Assembly: GCA_947498935.1 (NCBI GenBank)
Contig: CANMMM010000023.1
Coordinates: 1 to 63,748 of the forward strand
DNA: 63,748 bases
Reading direction: 5' to 3'
DNA from: an uncultured Aquimarina sp.
GTDB lineage: Bacteria; Bacteroidota; Bacteroidia; Flavobacteriales; Flavobacteriaceae
Under the pieces are notes generated by a model that searched no databases, had not been told where the DNA came from, and saw nothing but the letters and a program-made list of their open reading frames with translations. Each line of letters opens with the position of its first letter. Within the stretch, counting starts at the first letter, position 1. Position numbers and translations under genes: made by a program. This document shows positions 55,412 through 63,286 of this stretch, piece after piece.

Positions 55412-55442
55412 TTGTGGGGGTTAGCGATCTGTTGCACATTTG
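55412..55442 (+). promoter_or_regulatory. promoter of the YiaA/B gene
   Basis: TTG at 55412-55414, 20 bases, then CACATTTG at 55435-55442, one base off the TAnnTTTG element. It predicts initiation near 55449, about 24 bases before the first ATG. Confidence 0.5.
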
Positions 55443-55472
55443 CAGTGTAAATAATCATCAAAATCATACGAT

Positions 55473-55952
55473 ATGAATTACAAGTTCAATAGTGATCATA
55501 CAGAAAATGATCCAAAGACAACAAAGAAAATGAATACAACAGCAACTTACGATCAGAAACCTACGCCTGCGTTTATAGGTGCATCTTGGGGAGCGTTTTT
55601 TATAGGTATAGGCGCATTTTGTATCGGATTGTGGAACGCAGAGATGCAGCTCAATGAAAAGGGATATTATTTAGCAATTCTACTATTTGGTTTGTTTGCT
55701 GCTGTATCGGTACAGAAAAATGTGAGAGATCGATTAGAAGGACTTCAGGTGACGGATATGTATTATGGAGTGAGTTGGTTTGCAGCATTGATCCCATTGG
55801 TATTACTGGTCGTAGGACTATGGAATGCAGAGTTAGCATTGAGTGAAAAAGGATTTTATGCCATGTCTTTTATACTGAGTCTTTTTGCTTCGATTGCTGT
55901 GCAAAAGAATACACGTGATAGAAAATATATAGAAAATAAAGAAGCATCTTAA
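55473..55952 (+). CDS. YiaA/YiaB-family inner-membrane protein
   Basis: 159 residues with four TM segments in two repeats; each repeat has the pattern W-FxxIGxxxxxxGLWNAEMxLxEKGY and ends xVQKNxRDR (GLWNAEMQLNEKGYY, VQKNVRDR; GLWNAELALSEKGFY, VQKNTRDR). This is the YiaAB family, of unknown function, linked to membrane stress in enterobacteria. Translation may instead start at the ATG 57 bases later, before the core, since the first 19 residues are unusual. A candidate promoter and a terminator flank the gene. Confidence 0.9.
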   Translation: MNYKFNSDHTENDPKTTKKMNTTATYDQKPTPAFIGASWGAFFIGIGAFCIGLWNAEMQLNEKGYYLAILLFGLFAAVSVQKNVRDRLEGLQVTDMYYGVSWFAALIPLVLLVVGLWNAELALSEKGFYAMSFILSLFASIAVQKNTRDRKYIENKEAS

Positions 55953-56012
55953 TACAATACTACACATCAGCACAGGGAGGATAGTTGGACTCCTTGTGTT
56001 GATGATTAGAAG

Positions 56013-56047
56013 AAGGTAACCGTTAGTTGCTACGGTTGCCTTTTTTT
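56013..56047 (+). terminator. rho-independent terminator after the YiaA/B gene
   Basis: Stem AAGGTAACCGT with ACGGTTGCCTT (one G-U pair), eight-base loop, followed by a run of seven T's. It lies between convergent genes and overlaps the T-rich end before the SPOR gene stop. Confidence 0.8.
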
Positions 56048-56048
56048 A

Positions 56049-56669
56049 TTACCAAGCTTCTTCTATCTGCTGGCGTTTTCCGTTTAGGTATGAAGCGATA
56101 AATGCACTGCTAAAGCCTAGTTTCACCAATTCGCGTCTAAATTTTTTGGCTTCGGATAGCGTAGCAAAATTACCCAGGGCATATTTGTTTAGGTTGCCTT
56201 GTTTGATCTCTCTAAAATTCATGAATTTATCAGAGTAGAGGGATAAGTTTTTTTCTTCAAAAGCGCCAATTTGTACAGCATATACTTTTACATCATCTAC
56301 CGAAGTTCCACTAGCAGTATCAGTAGTCGCGTCAGTACCTGATGCCGCTACTTCTTGATCCATGGATAGTGATTGTACTGAGGATTCTAATTCAGCGATT
56401 TTCGTTTCTAAAGCTTCGCGTTCTTTTTTTGCCTTTTTCTTAGTGATCATATTCGTAGGCGTGTTGAAATTCATAAAATACACAGAGCCTGCGATTCCTA
56501 AGAGTGCGATGATACCTAATAGAATAGTAGCAATCTTAAACTTACGGGTACTTTCCTTTTCGTCTTCGATTTTTCTTTTAAAAATAGTATCACTAGTTTT
56601 TTTCTCTTCTTCTGCTAGTTCGATCTGTGTTTTAAAATCCAAAAGCTCCTCGTCGGTGATAAATGGCAT
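56049..56669 (-). CDS. SPOR-domain membrane protein
   Basis: 206 residues. The basic, charged cytoplasmic N-terminus (about 1-45) is followed by one TM segment (about 45-70: IATILLGIIALLGIAGSVYFM). A coiled-coil (about 78-105) and Ser/Thr-rich linker lead to a C-terminal SPOR domain (about 130-200: VYAVQIGAFEEKN and FATLSEAKKFRRELVKLGFSSAFI). SPOR domains bind denuded septal peptidoglycan, so it probably acts at division. CAAATATA upstream reads as a -7 element, without a well-placed TTG. Confidence 0.88.
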   Translation of the reverse strand: MPFITDEELLDFKTQIELAEEEKKTSDTIFKRKIEDEKESTRKFKIATILLGIIALLGIAGSVYFMNFNTPTNMITKKKAKKEREALETKIAELESSVQSLSMDQEVAASGTDATTDTASGTSVDDVKVYAVQIGAFEEKNLSLYSDKFMNFREIKQGNLNKYALGNFATLSEAKKFRRELVKLGFSSAFIASYLNGKRQQIEEAW

Positions 56670-56916
56670 ATGCGTCGTTTTATGATATATTCAAATATAG
56701 TTTATTATTATTTTAAGAAAAAATTAAATGTTTAGAACTACGTTGTATTTGCTTTTTTTCTTAAGAAAAGTAAGCCACTACTTGTATAATAGGGCGGCAT
56801 CACTGTTTTTCTAAGCGTATACTATAGCTGATACATCCGTATCACTATGTATGGGAATGTAGCGTGTTTAAAGGTGTAGAAGTAGTTTGGTTATGGTATA
56901 CTAAAAACGATCACTA
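56670..56916. other. intergenic region, no gene seen
   Basis: Includes the candidate -7 element CAAATATA (56692-56699) for the SPOR gene and a perfect 14-bp palindrome TTTTCTTAAGAAAA at 56756-56769. Neither alone proves regulation. No credible ORF. Confidence 0.4.
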
Positions 56917-56960
56917 CAAAAAACACAATAGGCTGCTCAAAAAATGGCAACCTATTGTAT
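56917..56960 (-). terminator. rho-independent terminator of lysS
   Basis: Read leftward: ACAATAGGTTGC pairs with GCAGCCTATTGT (one G-U pair) with a ten-base loop, followed by a T-run from the A's at 56918-56923. It lies about 40 bp after the lysS stop. Confidence 0.75.
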
Positions 56961-56998
56961 TTAGTCATGTACTCTTATAAGATATATACAGTAGCTGT

Positions 56999-58687
56999 TT
57001 ACATCACTTCTATAAACAGACCTTCTTCTGTTTTTTCTACTTTCGTTACATTATTTTTATTTAGGGATTTAATAGATTTGTCCCATTTCTTATTCGATAA
57101 TCCACTCTGTGATTTTAGTTCATTGAGTGCCATTTTCTGTTCTTTTTTCAGGATTTCTAAAATCCCTTTTTCCTCATCCGTAAGTGCCACTTGTTTTTTC
57201 TCGGGCTTCATCTGCGGGAAGAACAATACCTCTTGTATCGATGCATTATTGGTTAGGTACATGATCAATCGATCCATTCCGATTCCCATACCAGAGGTAG
57301 GAGGCATTCCGTATTCCAGTGCTCTCACGAAATCTTGGTCTATAAACATGGCCTCATCATCACCTTTTTCGCTTAATTTCAGTTGCTCCTCAAAGCGCTC
57401 TCGTTGGTCGATAGGATCATTCAATTCTGAATATGCATTCGCAATCTCCTTACCACATACCATGAGTTCAAAACGTTCGGTCAGCTCAGGATTATCTCTG
57501 TGTTCTTTACATAGCGGACTCATTTCCTTAGGGTAATCTGTGATAAAAGTAGGTTGGATATAATTCCCTTCGCACTTCTCTCCAAAAATCTCATCGATCA
57601 GTTTTCCTTTCCCCATTGTATCATCCACCTCGATGCCCATACCTTTGGCAGCCGCTCTAATTTCAGACTCAGACTTACCCGTAATATCGAATCCAGTAAA
57701 ATGCAAGATCGATTCTGCCATGGTTACTCTAGCATAAGGCGCTTTAAAATCAATTTCATGTTCGCCAAACACCGCTTTGCTCGTGCCATTTACAGCGATA
57801 GCACAATGCTCTAGCAATTGCTCGCAGAAATCCATCATCCAGTTATAATCCTTATACGCTACATAAATCTCCATAGCGGTAAACTCTGGATTATGCGTAC
57901 GGTCCATCCCTTCGTTTCGGAAGTTTTTAGAAAACTCATACACTCCATCGAATCCCCCTACGATCAGTCTTTTTAAGTATAATTCATTGGCAATACGCAT
58001 GTATAGCGGTATGTCCAAAGAGTTATGATGTGTGATAAATGGACGCGCAGACGCCCCACCAGGAATCGGCTGTAAGATCGGGGTTTCTACCTCGAAGTAC
58101 CCCTTGTCATTAAAAAACGAACGCATCGCATTGAACAGCTTCGTTCTTTTTATAAACACCTCTTTTACCTGTGGATTTACGACCAAATCTACATAGCGCT
58201 GGCGGTATCGTAGCTCAGGGTCAGAGAATGCATCATATATCTTTCCATCAGCATCCGTACGAGGTTGTGGTAGTGGTTTTAGTGTTTTGCTTAGCAGGGT
58301 AAAGTTTTTAACCATTACCGTTTTTTCTCCTACCTGAGTCGTAAATAATTCTCCTTCGACTCCCACAAAATCACCAATATCTAATAGCTTTTTATACACC
58401 TCATTATACAAGGTTTTATCCTCGCCAGTACAGATTTCATCTCTGTTAAAGTATACCTGTATACGGCCATTCGCATCTTGCAGCTCAGCAAACGAAGCTT
58501 TTCCTTGTATACGTCTAGACATCAATCGCCCAGCGATCACCACCTTTTTATTTTCCTCGTACTGATCTTTAATATCCACAGAAGTGTGATCCACAGGGTA
58601 CAAAGCTGCTGGATATGGGTTGATATCTAGTGCGCGTAATGCGCTTAGTTTTTCTCTTCTTACAAGTTCTTGTTCTGATAATTGCAT
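56999..58687 (-). CDS. lysS: lysyl-tRNA synthetase, class II
   Basis: 562 residues. It has an OB-fold anticodon-binding domain (about 50-150) and a class II core: motif 1 region RTKLFNAMRSFFNDKGYFEVETP, motif 2 FRNEGMDRTHNPEFT, motif 3 GMGIGMDRLIMYLTN. A C-terminal extension of about 65 residues (EKGILEILKKEQKMALNELKSQ) with winged-helix-like character is common in Bacteroidota LysRS and makes it longer than the about 505-residue E. coli form. It charges tRNA-Lys with lysine. It has a good promoter and a terminator, so it is monocistronic. Confidence 0.98.
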   Translation of the reverse strand: MQLSEQELVRREKLSALRALDINPYPAALYPVDHTSVDIKDQYEENKKVVIAGRLMSRRIQGKASFAELQDANGRIQVYFNRDEICTGEDKTLYNEVYKKLLDIGDFVGVEGELFTTQVGEKTVMVKNFTLLSKTLKPLPQPRTDADGKIYDAFSDPELRYRQRYVDLVVNPQVKEVFIKRTKLFNAMRSFFNDKGYFEVETPILQPIPGGASARPFITHHNSLDIPLYMRIANELYLKRLIVGGFDGVYEFSKNFRNEGMDRTHNPEFTAMEIYVAYKDYNWMMDFCEQLLEHCAIAVNGTSKAVFGEHEIDFKAPYARVTMAESILHFTGFDITGKSESEIRAAAKGMGIEVDDTMGKGKLIDEIFGEKCEGNYIQPTFITDYPKEMSPLCKEHRDNPELTERFELMVCGKEIANAYSELNDPIDQRERFEEQLKLSEKGDDEAMFIDQDFVRALEYGMPPTSGMGIGMDRLIMYLTNNASIQEVLFFPQMKPEKKQVALTDEEKGILEILKKEQKMALNELKSQSGLSNKKWDKSIKSLNKNNVTKVEKTEEGLFIEVM

Positions 58688-58708
58688 AATGCTGCCGTTT
58701 TAAGCCAG

Positions 58709-58739
58709 CAAAGATACAAAGTCTCCAAATATCTTTCAA
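58709..58739 (-). promoter_or_regulatory. lysS promoter (Bacteroidota type)
   Basis: On the minus strand TTG (58737-58739), 20 bases, TATCTTTG (58709-58716), an exact match to TAnnTTTG. It predicts a leader of about 15 bases. Confidence 0.7.
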
Positions 58740-58798
58740 TACCTACCTTTCAGTATTTAGGGGTATGCTTGGGTATAGGTATATTGTATGTGTTGATT

Positions 58799-58887
58799 AG
58801 GGCGTTACCACAAGGGTCGGGCTATCCGCTGTATCTTTTTTGGTTTTTCAGAAAACCAAAAAAGGATGCCGCTGCTATCCCTAACGC
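58799..58887 (-). repeat. dispersed structured repeat, copy 8 (core type A)
   Basis: Begins AGGGCGTTACCACAAGGG (the terminal variant shared with copy 7) and ends CTATCCCTAACGC. The apical stem is TTTTTTGGTTTT-TCAG-AAAACCAAAAAA, paired along its whole length. Lies between lysS and the AT-rich right-hand segment. Confidence 0.85.
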
Positions 58888-58986
58888 GGGCAATGGTTTT
58901 TAGAACATGGTATAGTAATTTTAGAATAAATACAAAAAGTAAAAAATTAGATCAATACTGTTTCTAACAATACATCATTAATAAAC

Positions 58987-59178
58987 TTAATGCGGGATGT
59001 AGAATGTAAAAAAAAACAAAATAAAAACAATTCCAATCCCCCAAAATAAGTAGTCTTTGAAAGCTAACTTATTAATAAAAGGAATTCTACCAATTGTATT
59101 GCTTAAAACAAAATAAAAAAAGCCTTCTACTATAAAACTAGTAGAAATTACGGCTATTATATTTAATAATGTTTCCAT
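58987..59178 (-). CDS. small two-TM protein coupled to the EVE-like gene
   Basis: 63 residues with two hydrophobic segments (about 2-26 and 40-60) and a short polar turn (NTIGRIPFINKLAFKD). Its ATG overlaps the stop of the upstream gene (TAATG), so translation is probably coupled. No family was recognised. A membrane partner or a small pore are both possible; no evidence separates them. Confidence 0.55.
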   Translation of the reverse strand: METLLNIIAVISTSFIVEGFFYFVLSNTIGRIPFINKLAFKDYLFWGIGIVFILFFFTFYIPH

Positions 59179-60215
59179 TAATTAGTATTAGAGAATTGCC
59201 TTAGAAGATGTATAACATCGTCTGGTGTCTCTACTAATAGAGAATCCATGGAATCGAATATTTTATCAGTCATTTCTCTATTATGAGAATTGTTTTTGTA
59301 ATCTATAATCTTCTGAAGTATTCCATCAGTACTTAGGTTCAATTTAAAAGTGTTTTTATATGATATTTCTCCACCGCCACCATTTATAGCAACAGCAAGT
59401 ATGGCTAAAATCATTCCTCCTTTACCAAATTTACTAATAAATTTTAATTTACCTTTCGAATTTAAATTAACTTTTACGTCAAAATCATTGATGTTCAAAG
59501 AGTTTAGTCCATTTGTAGTTATGAAACCATTTACAGAATTTAAAAGAAAAAAGCCTAATTGGAATAAATCTAAAGCTCCTATATTATTAGTTTGTTGTAT
59601 ATTCAATACAATGTGTTCTAGTCCATCTTTGATAAAATAATTATTAAACGTAGATTCAATTAAATTTCCGTATTTGGAAACATCGTTGACAGCATTATGA
59701 GAAAAGAACATTTTAAACAATAAAGGTTCTAATTCGTTTCTTTTTAATTCTTTTATCCATTTAATTTTTTTTCTTCGGTAATAATCACATTCATCTTTGC
59801 GATTAAAATCTAATGACATTAATGGAGTTTGTTCAACTTCTCCAAAATAGATTTTATTAGAATTAGTAGATGGAATAATTATCACGTCTCCTTTTTTTAT
59901 TGTATACGTGAAATTATAAATTTGATTTGCAATTAAACCTGGACGCTTTTCATTATCCTTATAAGTCTCGATAACTAGATTTCTAATGTTTTTTAGTACA
60001 TCACTATCTTTTATATTAGCCTTTTTAATATCATTTATTGCCTGAAGAGATATTTCATTGTAGCCAATACCAACATACTCTTTTGCTACAAATGTATCAT
60101 AATACTCACCTGAATTGGTACGTATCAACCAATACTTTTTGTTTTTTGATACCTGCGGTACTTTATCGTAAAAATTATCTATTAAACTTTGGAGATTAGA
60201 TGATGGTTCTGACAT
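59178..60215 (-). CDS. EVE/PUA-like domain protein, possible defence component
   Basis: 345 residues from the ATG at 60215; a further ATG at 60272 would add a hydrophobic stretch that does not suit the soluble N-terminal domain. Residues about 24-140 (KYWLIRTNSGEYYDTFVAKEYVGIGYNEI, in parts, then TIKKGDVIIIPSTNSNKIYFGEV) recall the EVE/PUA-like module found at the N-terminus of restriction-type proteins. The C-terminal half contains a Gly-rich hydrophobic patch (KGGMILAILAVAINGGGGE at about 265-283). No nuclease motif was seen. Strongly AT-rich compared with lysS, which suggests transfer. Followed by a coupled 2-TM gene. Confidence 0.55.
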   Translation of the reverse strand: MSEPSSNLQSLIDNFYDKVPQVSKNKKYWLIRTNSGEYYDTFVAKEYVGIGYNEISLQAINDIKKANIKDSDVLKNIRNLVIETYKDNEKRPGLIANQIYNFTYTIKKGDVIIIPSTNSNKIYFGEVEQTPLMSLDFNRKDECDYYRRKKIKWIKELKRNELEPLLFKMFFSHNAVNDVSKYGNLIESTFNNYFIKDGLEHIVLNIQQTNNIGALDLFQLGFFLLNSVNGFITTNGLNSLNINDFDVKVNLNSKGKLKFISKFGKGGMILAILAVAINGGGGEISYKNTFKLNLSTDGILQKIIDYKNNSHNREMTDKIFDSMDSLLVETPDDVIHLLRQFSNTN

Positions 60216-60279
60216 ATTATATAAAAGAGTACAAAGTACTAAATTCCCCGTAATAAGAGACAGAAAAAACATTGTTAAT

Positions 60280-60298
60280 TTTACGGAACAACCGTAAA
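60280..60298. promoter_or_regulatory. small hairpin or operator upstream of the EVE-like gene
   Basis: TTTACGG-AACAA-CCGTAAA: a 7-bp perfect stem with a five-base loop, 65 bp upstream of the chosen ATG. It could be an operator or a leader structure. Confidence 0.3.
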
Positions 60299-60345
60299 TT
60301 TTCCCATTAGCTATTCTTTAGAGCTTTAAAAATCAAATGAATTTA

Positions 60346-60404
60346 AGCACTCATCTTGATTATCAGTCATTTTTTAGGGGATAGAAAAAATCAAGATGAG
60401 TGCT
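60346..60404. terminator. 16-bp perfect inverted repeat after the prolyl oligopeptidase gene
   Basis: AGCACTCATCTTGATT at 60346-60361 and its exact complement at 60389-60404, with a 27-base spacer, start 13 bases after the leftward stop. An A-rich and T-rich loop and no following U-run make it unlike a standard terminator. Confidence 0.45.
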
Positions 60405-60417
60405 GTTAGCAAATTAT

Positions 60418-62604
60418 TTAATCGCGATTCATAAAAAATTTAGGATGTCCTACTTGCCAAAAAGCAAAAGCAAAAAGATTCGCCTCTTCTCTTATTGCAT
60501 CCCATTTTCCTTCTCCTAGACCATGACCGCCATCAGATTTAACATAAAATAAAATTGGATGATCAGAAGCGTTTCTTTCTTGCAAGCGTGCTGCAAATTT
60601 ACCAGGAGACCATGCAATTACTCTCGGGTCGTTTAAACCAGCTGTTATTATGGTAGCAGGGTACTCAACTCCTTCTTTGATTTTTGTATAAGAATCCATT
60701 TCCAGTAAAGCCAAACATTCCTCAGGGTTTTTATACGATCCAAACTCTTTGACATTATTATCTCCATTAGGAGCATTTTCGCTTCTTAATGTATTTAAAG
60801 TGCCGACTCTTATCATTGCTACTGAAAACAAGTCAGGCCTTTCTGTGATAGCACGACCCGCCATGATTCCTCCAGCACTGGTTCCTCTAACGATAGTTTT
60901 GTTTTTAGAAGTATACTTTTTTTCAATCATAAATTCAGTACATGAAATCATATCTTTCCATGTATTCGGTTTCGTTTTCTTTTTCCCTCCTTCATACCAA
61001 GCATTTCCTTTTTCACCACCACCTCTAACATGTGCGATGGCTAAAATTCCGCCATATTCAACCCACGTTAACCAGTCTGTGTCAAAATAAGGCTCGTAAC
61101 TATTACCATATGATCCATACGCAATCATTAAGGTAGGATTATCGCTGTTTTTTTCAATCTTACCATTATGAATTATAGATAGCGGTATTTTTTCTCCATC
61201 ATGACCCGTAACCTCTACTTCTTCTACAGCAAAGTTTTCGAATTCAGGATATTCCGCCACTAGGGACATTTCTTCGGATACAAAACTTTTGCTATTGGAG
61301 TCATACTTAAATCGTTGATAATTATTGAGCCATCCCCTCGTTCGTAACCAAAGTTCTGAGTGATTTGGAGACAAGTTAGCTATTGAAGCATAACCTGCAT
61401 CAATAGGCAAAGTCACTTCAGTGGATACACCATTCTGCAGATGGTATAGTTTTGCTTTTACACCATTTAAAAGGGTTGTGTAGAAAATACCATTAGAAGT
61501 AATCTCAAAATCATTAATAACCTCTCCTTCTTTTGGAGAGACAAGTATCTCCATTGTATTCCAGTCCAGATTTTTAAGGCTTTTTCTTAAAATCTCAAAA
61601 CGTTCATTGTTGATAGCAGATATAGCGAATACGGTATCATTTTGAATTCTTATTTTTTTGATTTTGTGTTCTTTTTTTGCCAGCGCTTTCCATTGAACTC
61701 CTTTTTGTTCAAAAAAGTTAGATGCTAAACAGTAATATTGATCGGCATAGGCAGTTGCACCAGCAATTTCACCAATGATATATGTATCCGTTTGGTTATA
61801 AAAATTAGCAACAGGAATATCAGAAACAGTCATGTTAAGTTCTGGGGTGACTTTTTTGCTTAAAACAATTTCTTTTTTAGTATTAGGTGCCCCCAGTTTA
61901 TATATACTAACATTCATGTTTTTGAAATGGTCGTCAGATGTTTCAAAGTCGTCTGCCAGCGCCATAAAAGAGATACCACTGTTATCGGGTAACCATTTTA
62001 AACTAGCCCAATAATTAGGGATATTCTCTACCAATATTTTTTTTGTAAGCACATCAATGATCAGTATTTCAGAAAACTCTCTACCCCCGTAAGTAAGCGC
62101 AATGGCAATTTTTTTACCATCCCAACTCGGTGCGTAACTTCTAATCATGTAGTTCTTTCCACTTTCTGGTTGATACTTTTTGGGGTCAAAAATAAATTCT
62201 TCTTCATCGTGCAATGAGTTTTTCTTGTATATGGATGGTGCATTATCTTCTGCAAAGTGCTTTAGATAAAAATAATTTCCATTAGTTAATGCTCTTATAT
62301 AATACGTTTCAAATTCATTTTTGGAAGCATACCTCTTCATTTTTTCAAATAACTCATCACTTCCAGCTATTTGATCTAAAATATTTTTGGTAAAACGTTC
62401 TTGGTTTTTAAACCATTTAACAACTGACGAGTCATTAAGGTTTTCTAGATTTCTATAGTCATCTGTTACTTTAACGTTACAATAGTCTTCTGTTACGCTT
62501 TGCTTTTCAATTTTCGGATAGTTATAAGCCTTATTTTCGGTTGTATTTTTTTTACAAGAATTAAAGAGAGCCAAGAAAAAAAATAGGATGAGTATTCTAG
62601 TCAT
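60418..62604 (-). CDS. prolyl oligopeptidase-family lipoprotein (S9)
   Basis: 728 residues with a lipobox (LALFNSC, Cys about 17), a beta-propeller N-terminal domain (about 70-450), and an alpha/beta hydrolase domain. The nucleophile lies in VRGTSAGGIMAG (GxSxG), with Asp in GLNDPRV and His in DGGHGLG completing the triad. The family cuts after proline in short peptides; this one is exported and lipidated. The gene is AT-rich like its neighbours to the right. A 16-bp inverted repeat follows it. Confidence 0.93.
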   Translation of the reverse strand: MTRILILFFFLALFNSCKKNTTENKAYNYPKIEKQSVTEDYCNVKVTDDYRNLENLNDSSVVKWFKNQERFTKNILDQIAGSDELFEKMKRYASKNEFETYYIRALTNGNYFYLKHFAEDNAPSIYKKNSLHDEEEFIFDPKKYQPESGKNYMIRSYAPSWDGKKIAIALTYGGREFSEILIIDVLTKKILVENIPNYWASLKWLPDNSGISFMALADDFETSDDHFKNMNVSIYKLGAPNTKKEIVLSKKVTPELNMTVSDIPVANFYNQTDTYIIGEIAGATAYADQYYCLASNFFEQKGVQWKALAKKEHKIKKIRIQNDTVFAISAINNERFEILRKSLKNLDWNTMEILVSPKEGEVINDFEITSNGIFYTTLLNGVKAKLYHLQNGVSTEVTLPIDAGYASIANLSPNHSELWLRTRGWLNNYQRFKYDSNSKSFVSEEMSLVAEYPEFENFAVEEVEVTGHDGEKIPLSIIHNGKIEKNSDNPTLMIAYGSYGNSYEPYFDTDWLTWVEYGGILAIAHVRGGGEKGNAWYEGGKKKTKPNTWKDMISCTEFMIEKKYTSKNKTIVRGTSAGGIMAGRAITERPDLFSVAMIRVGTLNTLRSENAPNGDNNVKEFGSYKNPEECLALLEMDSYTKIKEGVEYPATIITAGLNDPRVIAWSPGKFAARLQERNASDHPILFYVKSDGGHGLGEGKWDAIREEANLFAFAFWQVGHPKFFMNRD

Positions 62605-62828
62605 TTTGTTTATAATTTAGTTCGTTTAATTTGATTGTGTAAAATCAGTTAGTTTGATGGTAGTAACCATTTAATATATGTGTGATAAAAGGACAAAATG
62701 TTACCTTGATTTTCGTTTTTTTTTGAACTGGGGGGGTAATTTTAACTTTTTTAGGGCAGTATCGTAGTAAAGCATCGTTTGGCGCGTTACCTGAAATAGG
62801 GGGACGTGTAAATTTACCTATTCAACAT

Positions 62829-63284
62829 TTAGTTCGGTTTATGAAATGTCAAAGCAGGAGTATGGTGTATTAAGTTTGCTGTTTTGTTATTTATTTTAAA
62901 TGCATTAACCCTACAAATACTATCTTCTCTCATCCCAATCATACGAACTTCAGATTTGATCTTTATATCGGTAATGTCATATTTTTCATCATTAATAATT
63001 AATCTGTAATTTTCTTTAGAAAACAAATATTCTTCTAAAATAATAGTACTCTCACCGTATCCTGTAAGGCTTTCATTGTCTTGATATTTGATTTCTTCGA
63101 TCTTAATTTTTTTTAATGCATCGGTTTTAGGGTCAAACTTATGAAATGAAACTGTCTGTGTTGTTAAATCACCAAAACCTAGTGTCTTGATATTGGCTGA
63201 TAATTCAGCATTTGTACAATTTGTAACGTCTTCACAAGAAAGAAGACCTAAAGTCAGCAAAAAAGCTAAATATATTTTTTTCAC
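62829..63284 (-). CDS. lipoprotein of unknown function
   Basis: 151 residues starting at GTG, with a lipoprotein signal (LGLLSC, Cys about 17). The remainder is beta-rich (YRLIINDEKYDITDIKIKSEVRM) with no recognised family. It starts two bases after the edge-truncated upstream gene ends, so the two are coupled. A lipoprotein just behind a possible effector is sometimes an immunity factor, but there is no direct evidence here. Confidence 0.55.
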   Translation of the reverse strand: MKKIYLAFLLTLGLLSCEDVTNCTNAELSANIKTLGFGDLTTQTVSFHKFDPKTDALKKIKIEEIKYQDNESLTGYGESTIILEEYLFSKENYRLIINDEKYDITDIKIKSEVRMIGMREDSICRVNAFKINNKTANLIHHTPALTFHKPN

Positions 63285-63286
63285 AA

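Noticed and set aside
58682..58903. 73-residue frame with the same RALPQGSGYPLY peptide
   Set aside because: It lies over repeat copy 8 and has no independent coding features.
60216..60272. Upstream ATG extending the EVE-like protein
   Set aside because: It adds a hydrophobic 19-residue segment to a domain expected to be cytoplasmic; not excluded, but less likely.
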